Source of the DNA: Geodermatophilus sp. DF01-2
Lineage (GTDB): Bacteria; Actinomycetota; Actinomycetes; Mycobacteriales; Geodermatophilaceae
Reading direction: 5' to 3'
Assembly: GCF_004571065.1 (NCBI RefSeq)
Contig: NZ_SPQN01000015.1
Location: 1-52,980, forward strand
Length of the DNA stretch: 52,980 nucleotides
The position numbers were made by a program, and so were the translations under genes. Shown in pieces: positions 48,527-52,980 of the stretch. Position 1 is the first letter of the stretch, and each line of letters opens with the position of its first letter. The notes under the pieces are model-generated. The model saw only the letters and a program-made list of their open reading frames with translations. It had not been told where the DNA came from and did no database searches.

Positions 48527-50722
48527 TCAGCCTACGGAGCGGCCCGCCCGTTCCGCGGCAGCGGTGGACCCCGCGCCGGGCGTCGCCGTGTCGGCAGGGA
48601 GGTCGGGGTCCGACGGGGCGCTCTCGGGGGCGGTCGGGTAGCGCGTCGCCACCAGGCTGGCCAGCCGCCGCCGGACGACGGGGGAGACCAGCCCGTCCCC
48701 GCCGTCGGCGTCGAGCAACTCCCCGGGGACGACGACGTAGCGGTCCGGCGCCGCCTCGGCCTGGGCGAGGAAGGCGCGGCGGACCGCCTCGGCGTCCGCG
48801 TCGGCGGGGGCGGCGGTGACCGGGGAGTCGACGACGACGGTCAGGTCGGGCAGCAGCCCGCGGGTGGCCCACAGCGACGTCCGGAAGATGCGGTCGGCGT
48901 CGAGGCCCTGACCGGCGCCGTGGAAGGCGATCGAGGTGTCCACGTAGTGGGTGTTGACCACCACCCGGTTCCGCTCGAGCGCCGGGCGGATCACCGTCGC
49001 GACGTGCTGGGCGCGGTCGGCGGCGGCCAGCAGGGCGGCGGTGTGCGCGCCGACCGGGCGGTTCGGGTCGTCGGTCGGCGTCTCCGGCGCGGGAAAGCCG
49101 GTGCCCGACCCCGGCGCGGGCGGGAACAGCAGGCCGCGCACCTGCCGGCCCAACTGGGTGTCACTGGGCTCGGAGGTCACCTCGACCGGGCAGCCGAGGT
49201 CGCGCAGCACCTGCGCGAGGTCCTCGGTGTAGCGGCGGGTGAGGTCGCGGTCGGCTCCCTCGACGACGACGAACAGCCCCACGCCGCTGGACGAGGCCGA
49301 GAACAGGTCCGACCGACCCCACAGCAGCCGGGCCACGTCGCGGACCCGGGTGTGGGAACGGGCCGGCACCACCTGGCGGGTCGCGTAGGCGCTGACCAGG
49401 AGGGCGAGCACGCCGCCGACCAGCAGCGTCAGGCCGGGCCCGGTGACGGTGAGCACCAGGTCGCCCAGGCGGACGTCGTGGGAGCCGATCAGCCCGGCCA
49501 GGCCCGGGCCGACGGCCACTGCGAGCAGCAGGACGATCCGCACCGAGGAGATGACGAAGGCGAAGACGCGGCCGCGCAACCGGTCCTCGACCTCGAAGCC
49601 GATCAGCGTGTAACCGATGATCCAACTGACGCCGGCGAACAGCCCCACGAGGAACGCCGCGGCGGTGGCCAGCACGAAGTCCCGCAGCACCGACATGGTC
49701 AACAGCGCGATACCGGCCAGCCCGATGGCGTGCGTGAAGACGCTGCGCCGCGGGACCGTCGGCAGGATCCGCGGGCCGGTCAGCATGCCGATGGCCAGGC
49801 CGGTGAAGACCACCCCGAAGACGACCGAGTAGCCGGCGGCTCCGGCCTGCAGCGTGGCCACGTACAGCTGGGCCACACCGACGGTGAGCCCACCGGCGCC
49901 GAACGCGCCGATGACGCCGACGTAGAGAGCGCGCATGAACGGCTGGCCGCGCAGGAAGGCCACGCCTTCCACCACCAGCGAGAACACGTTGCGCTGTCCG
50001 CCGTCGTGGTCCGGCGGGGTGCCCGGGATGAGCCTGCGGGACAGCAGCACGGTGGCGGCGCTGAGCCCGAAGCTGCCGGCGTTGAAGACGAGGGCCACGA
50101 CGATCGCCGTCCGGGTCTCGCCGCCGCCGCCCTCCCCGAGCAGCCGGCTGACCGTCGACAGCAGCGCGAACAGCATGGCAGCGACCGGGACGGCGCCGTA
50201 CACGGAGAACAGCGAAATCTGGTTGGCCACGGCGAGCCGGTCGCGGGGCACGATCGACACCCACATCGCCTGCTTGGCCGGGTTGGTGAACAACCCGACC
50301 GCCTCGACGAGGAACTGGGCGACGTAGAGCCAGGTCAGCTCGTAGGTGACCGCGATGGAGAGGTAGAGCGAGAGCGCCAGCAGCTCGCCGACGACCACCG
50401 TCGTCCGCCGGTCCAGCCGGTCGGCCAACGCCCCGGCCAGCGGGCCGAGCACCAGGTCGGGGAGCAGGCGGGTGAGGATGACGCCGGAGATGGCTGCACC
50501 CTGCACCGCCAGGGACTCGTCCCGGGTGAGCTGCTGGGCCATGGCCGTGGTGGCCAGCAGGCCCAGCCAGTCGCCGAGGCTGGAGACGGTGATCGCCGCC
50601 CACAGTCGGCGGAAGACCGGGATGCGGACCAGCGCGAGGAAGGCGTTGTCCGGCCGTACGCCCTCGGTCCCGGTCCGCTCCCCGGCCGGGGGAGAGCCCG
50701 CTCTCGCGTGCCCCTCGATCAC
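48527..50722 (-). CDS. MFS transporter fused to a degenerate thymidylate-kinase domain
   Basis: A 731-residue fusion. Residues 25-450 form a 12-span MFS protein (LADRLDRRTTVVVGELLAL as motif A). Residues 480-690 follow the dTMP-kinase fold: LFVVVEGADRDLTRRYTEDLAQVL in place of the FEGxxGxGKTTQ P-loop, TSEPSDTQLGRQVRGLL for TREPGGT, and NTHYVDTSIAFHGAGQGLD for DRYxxSxxAYQG. The Gly-Lys-Thr of the P-loop and the Asp-Arg are missing, so kinase activity is unlikely. Actinobacteria are known to have MFS/dTMP-kinase fusions; this one appears to keep only the fold, perhaps as a sensor or structural domain. Confidence 0.88.
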   Translation of the reverse strand: MIEGHARAGSPPAGERTGTEGVRPDNAFLALVRIPVFRRLWAAITVSSLGDWLGLLATTAMAQQLTRDESLAVQGAAISGVILTRLLPDLVLGPLAGALADRLDRRTTVVVGELLALSLYLSIAVTYELTWLYVAQFLVEAVGLFTNPAKQAMWVSIVPRDRLAVANQISLFSVYGAVPVAAMLFALLSTVSRLLGEGGGGETRTAIVVALVFNAGSFGLSAATVLLSRRLIPGTPPDHDGGQRNVFSLVVEGVAFLRGQPFMRALYVGVIGAFGAGGLTVGVAQLYVATLQAGAAGYSVVFGVVFTGLAIGMLTGPRILPTVPRRSVFTHAIGLAGIALLTMSVLRDFVLATAAAFLVGLFAGVSWIIGYTLIGFEVEDRLRGRVFAFVISSVRIVLLLAVAVGPGLAGLIGSHDVRLGDLVLTVTGPGLTLLVGGVLALLVSAYATRQVVPARSHTRVRDVARLLWGRSDLFSASSSGVGLFVVVEGADRDLTRRYTEDLAQVLRDLGCPVEVTSEPSDTQLGRQVRGLLFPPAPGSGTGFPAPETPTDDPNRPVGAHTAALLAAADRAQHVATVIRPALERNRVVVNTHYVDTSIAFHGAGQGLDADRIFRTSLWATRGLLPDLTVVVDSPVTAAPADADAEAVRRAFLAQAEAAPDRYVVVPGELLDADGGDGLVSPVVRRRLASLVATRYPTAPESAPSDPDLPADTATPGAGSTAAAERAGRSVG

Positions 50723-50783
50723 TGTCCCCGCCGTCCGCTCGTCCGTCCGTCCGGAGGAAGGGTAGTGGCGGGGAGGTGGCCGG

Positions 50784-51620
50784 TCAGTGCTCGTGCGCCC
50801 CGGAGGAGGGAAACGGGCCGGGCCGCCGGCGCTGCAGCGCGACCGGCACGGGGGCCGGACTGGCCGGATGCGGGGCGACGAGGCCGCGGTCGAGCCGGGC
50901 CTCGGTCAGCCGCCGCAGCTCCGCGTAGGCCGCCGGACCCAGCAGCGCGGTGAGCTCCGCGGCGTAGGTGAGGATCAGCGGCTCGGCGGAGACGTGTGCC
51001 GCCGGCGAACCGGTGCACCACCAGTGCAGGTCGTGGCCGCCCGGGCCCCAGCCGCGCCGGTCGAACTCGCCGATGCTCGTCACCAGGACCTTCGTGCCGT
51101 CGGGGCGCTCGACCTCCTCCTGCTCACGGCGCACCGGCAGCTGCCAGCAGACGTCGGGCTTGGTCAGCAGCGGGTGCAGGTCCTCGCGCAGCGCCATGCG
51201 GTGCAACGCGCAGCCGGTGCCGCCGGGAAAGCCGGGCCGGTTGAGGAAGACGCAGGCGCCGTCGACGAGCCGGGTGCGCAGCGACCGCACACCGCCGCCC
51301 TCGTCGTCGGCCGCGTCCTCCTCCGTCCATGCGCCGCGTCCCACGGGCGCGAGCTGCCAGTCCTCGTCGGAAAGGTCGGCGACGGCGGCGGTCACGCGGG
51401 CCAGGTCGTCCTCGTCGGTGAAGAAGGCGCCGTGGCTGCAGCAGCCGTCGTCCGGTCGGCCCTCGACGACGCCGGCGCAGCCGCGGCCGAACACGCAGGT
51501 CCAGGCGGAGGCGAGCCAGGTGAGGTCGGCCCGGACGACGTGGCCCGGATCGGCCGGGTCGGGGAACTCGACCGACTCCCGGGCGAAGTCCAGCGGCACC
51601 TCGGGCGGGACGTCGTGCAC
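50784..51620 (-). CDS. Cys-rich conserved protein (Rv0495c-like)
   Basis: A 278-residue protein with conserved Cys and His clusters: [44 protein letters not shown] and [10 protein letters not shown], then LHWWCTGSP. The spacing suggests metal or Fe-S binding; no function is established. GTG 51620 has TACCCT six bases upstream (leaderless), and upstream codons are low complexity. It is divergent from ppx, as Rv0495c is from Rv0496. Confidence 0.85.
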   Translation of the reverse strand: MHDVPPEVPLDFARESVEFPDPADPGHVVRADLTWLASAWTCVFGRGCAGVVEGRPDDGCCSHGAFFTDEDDLARVTAAVADLSDEDWQLAPVGRGAWTEEDAADDEGGGVRSLRTRLVDGACVFLNRPGFPGGTGCALHRMALREDLHPLLTKPDVCWQLPVRREQEEVERPDGTKVLVTSIGEFDRRGWGPGGHDLHWWCTGSPAAHVSAEPLILTYAAELTALLGPAAYAELRRLTEARLDRGLVAPHPASPAPVPVALQRRRPGPFPSSGAHEH

Positions 51621-51651
51621 CGGCCCAGGGTAGGAGGAGCGTGGGGGGACG

Positions 51652-51759
51652 GTGCTCACCGAGCCACGCCGTCCCGCGGCCCTCCTCCTGCGCGACCTCT
51701 GCCGCACCCGCCCGGAGGGCTCCACCGAGGCCCTGCGCCACGGGATCCCCACCTACTGA
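51652..51759 (+). CDS. Possible 35-residue peptide
   Basis: A short frame with coding-like G/C third positions ([23 protein letters not shown] and a few more residues) between the divergent Rv0495c-like gene and ppx. AGGAGG lies about 14 bp upstream, too far for a clear SD. It could be a real peptide or the tail of a lost gene. Confidence 0.2.
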   Translation: MLTEPRRPAALLLRDLCRTRPEGSTEALRHGIPTY

Positions 51760-51824
51760 CGACGGCGGGTCCCGGCTGCTGACCAGGGCAAGCCCGCCCC
51801 GACGTCGACCGGCAGACTGATTGC

Positions 51825-52772
51825 ATGAGGCTCGGGGTGCTGGACGTCGGATCGAACACCGTGCACCTGCTCGTGGTCGACGCCCACCGCGGTGCCCACC
51901 CGACGCCACAGCACGACGACCGCTGGCTGCTGCGCCTGGCCGAGCACGTCGGCAGCGACGACCTCCTGTCCAAGGAGGGGGAGAAGGCGCTGCTGAAAGC
52001 GGTGCGCAAGGCGTGCGAGCAGGCCGAGAAGCAGGGCTGCGACGAGGTGCTCGCCCTCGTGACCTCCGCCATCCGCGAGGCCCGCAACGGCCTGGAGGTG
52101 CTGGAGCGGATCCGGGAACGGACCGGCGTGGAGCTGCAGGTCACCAGCGGTGAGGAGGAGGCGCGGCTGACCTTCCTCGCCGTCCGCCGGTGGTTCGGCT
52201 GGAGTGCCGGCCGGCTGCTCGTCCTGGACATCGGCGGCGGGTCGCTGGAGCTGGCCAGCGGCCTCGACGAGGATCCGGACGTCGCGCTGTCCCTGCCCCT
52301 GGGCGCGGGCCGGATGACCCGCCGCTACCTGCCCGAGGCCCGCACCGGGGGCCGCCCCGACCTGCAGGCCCTCGCCGACCTCGATGCGCACGCCGCCGAC
52401 CTGCTCAAGCCCGCGGCGAAGAAGCTGTTGGCCGGCGGGCCACCGGACCTGGTGACGGCGACCAGCAAGACCTTCCGCACGCTGGCCCGGCTGACCGGCG
52501 CGGCGCCGTACTCCGCGGGGTTGCGGGCGCCGCGCCACCTGACCCTGGACGGGCTGGGGCAGCTGCTCGGCTTCGTCTCCCGGATCGAGTCCTCGGCCCT
52601 GGCCGAGCTGCAGGGCGTCTCGCCCGACCGCGCCCACCAGATCCCCGGCGGCGCCGTCGTGGCGCGGGCGGCGATGCGGGTGCTGGACGTACCGTCCGTC
52701 CGGATCTGCCCGTGGGCGCTGCGGGAGGGCGTCATCCTCCGGCGACTGGACTCGTTGGAGGACGAACGATGA
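51825..52772 (+). CDS. ppx: Exopolyphosphatase / pppGpp phosphohydrolase (Ppx/GppA)
   Basis: A 315-residue short-form Ppx/GppA. Actin-like ATPase-fold motifs: LGVLDVGSNTVHLLVVD at the N-terminus, LALVTSAIREARNG, VTSGEEEARLTFLAV, LVLDIGGGSLELASG, and WALREGVILRR near the C-terminus. It hydrolyses polyphosphate and/or pppGpp, so it complements the phosphate genes in the window. Corresponds to Rv0496 (ppx1). It overlaps the next gene by ATGA. Confidence 0.94.
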   Translation: MRLGVLDVGSNTVHLLVVDAHRGAHPTPQHDDRWLLRLAEHVGSDDLLSKEGEKALLKAVRKACEQAEKQGCDEVLALVTSAIREARNGLEVLERIRERTGVELQVTSGEEEARLTFLAVRRWFGWSAGRLLVLDIGGGSLELASGLDEDPDVALSLPLGAGRMTRRYLPEARTGGRPDLQALADLDAHAADLLKPAAKKLLAGGPPDLVTATSKTFRTLARLTGAAPYSAGLRAPRHLTLDGLGQLLGFVSRIESSALAELQGVSPDRAHQIPGGAVVARAAMRVLDVPSVRICPWALREGVILRRLDSLEDER

Positions 52773-52980
52773 GCACTCCGTCCGGCAGCCGCGGGGAGGG
52801 CCGCCGCGACCCGGACACCGGCGGCCGGCCGCTCGCCGACATCCTGCGCGAGGCCGGTGTCGAGTCGCCGACCCGCGGTCGGCGCCGGCGCGGCGACGAC
52901 CTCGACGACACCGGCGTCCGGCAGCGGGGCTCCGAGGGCGGACGGGACACCGGGCGGGTGGCCGACCGGCCGCAGTTCGG
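52769..52980 (+). CDS. Rv0497-like protein, N-terminal part (runs off the window)
   Basis: The 70 codons visible are hydrophilic: GGRPLADILREAGVESPTRGRRRRGDD. This is the cytoplasmic N-terminus seen in Rv0497-like transmembrane proteins, whose membrane segments would lie beyond base 52980. Coupled to ppx by ATGA. Function unknown. Confidence 0.7.
   Translation, partial: MSTPSGSRGEGRRDPDTGGRPLADILREAGVESPTRGRRRRGDDLDDTGVRQRGSEGGRDTGRVADRPQF

Noticed and set aside
1..52980. tRNA, rRNA, integrase or transposase genes
   Set aside because: None seen on reading both strands; the dispersed repeats have no associated recombinase in the window.

Overview
The window comes from a very high-G+C actinobacterium. 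GTG starts are frequent, the third codon position is almost always G or C, and several genes appear to be leaderless. It encodes mycothiol biosynthesis (mshA and mshD), GlnR, SenX3/RegX3 and an HbhA-like protein. Together with an RsiG orthologue, this gene mix suggests a Geodermatophilaceae-type organism (Blastococcus, Geodermatophilus or Modestobacter); the family is inferred from gene content and style, not from a marker gene. I see no rRNA or tRNA gene, phage gene, transposase or CRISPR array.

Layout. (1) 1-12.7 kb: a divergent LCP-family protein, the phosphate transporter pstSCAB with a PHO box, mshD-glnR, a membrane protein with an LmeA-type DUF2993 protein, then a cysteine-leader peptide ahead of a sulfurtransferase and SseC. 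This follows the M. tuberculosis Rv0814c-Rv0820 order, except that the thioredoxin gene (thiX position) is only a fragment. A PAS/PP2C phosphatase closes the block. (2) 12.8-22.8 kb: accessory genes, namely a secreted beta-helix protein with a 15-bp tandem repeat, a TetR/NAD-epimerase divergon with twin operators, a His-less nitrobindin-like protein, a DUF885 metallopeptidase, an MMPL transporter with a second DUF2993 protein, and hypotheticals. (3) 23.2-31.8 kb: nhaA diverging from murD2-murL-D-glutamate cyclase (a nucleotide-level route to D-glutamate), then fur-ygfZ-rsiG-asparaginase. (4) 31.8-53 kb: a block resembling M. tuberculosis Rv0474-Rv0497 (XRE regulator, HbhA-like, DUF2516, murB, SDR, mshA, YbjN, gpm, senX3-regX3, Rv0495c-like, ppx, Rv0497-like), interspersed with insertions. 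Among these are a DJ-1/AraC regulator and an MFS protein fused to a degenerate thymidylate-kinase domain.

How it fits together. RegX3/PhoP-type phosphate control is nearly complete here: sensor, regulator and PhoU at 43.1-45.9 kb, transporter at 1.7-5.8 kb, and 11-bp-periodic GTTCAC/GTTCATC boxes at both loci. MshA and MshD are the first and last enzymes of mycothiol synthesis. MurD2, MurL and a D-glutamate cyclase form a proposed make-and-dispose module for wall D-glutamate.

A dispersed palindromic repeat of about 57 bp occurs eight times, five times directly after a stop codon, and is the most conspicuous unexplained structure. Three N-terminal gene fragments (alpha/beta hydrolase, thioredoxin, GNAT) indicate recent local gene decay.
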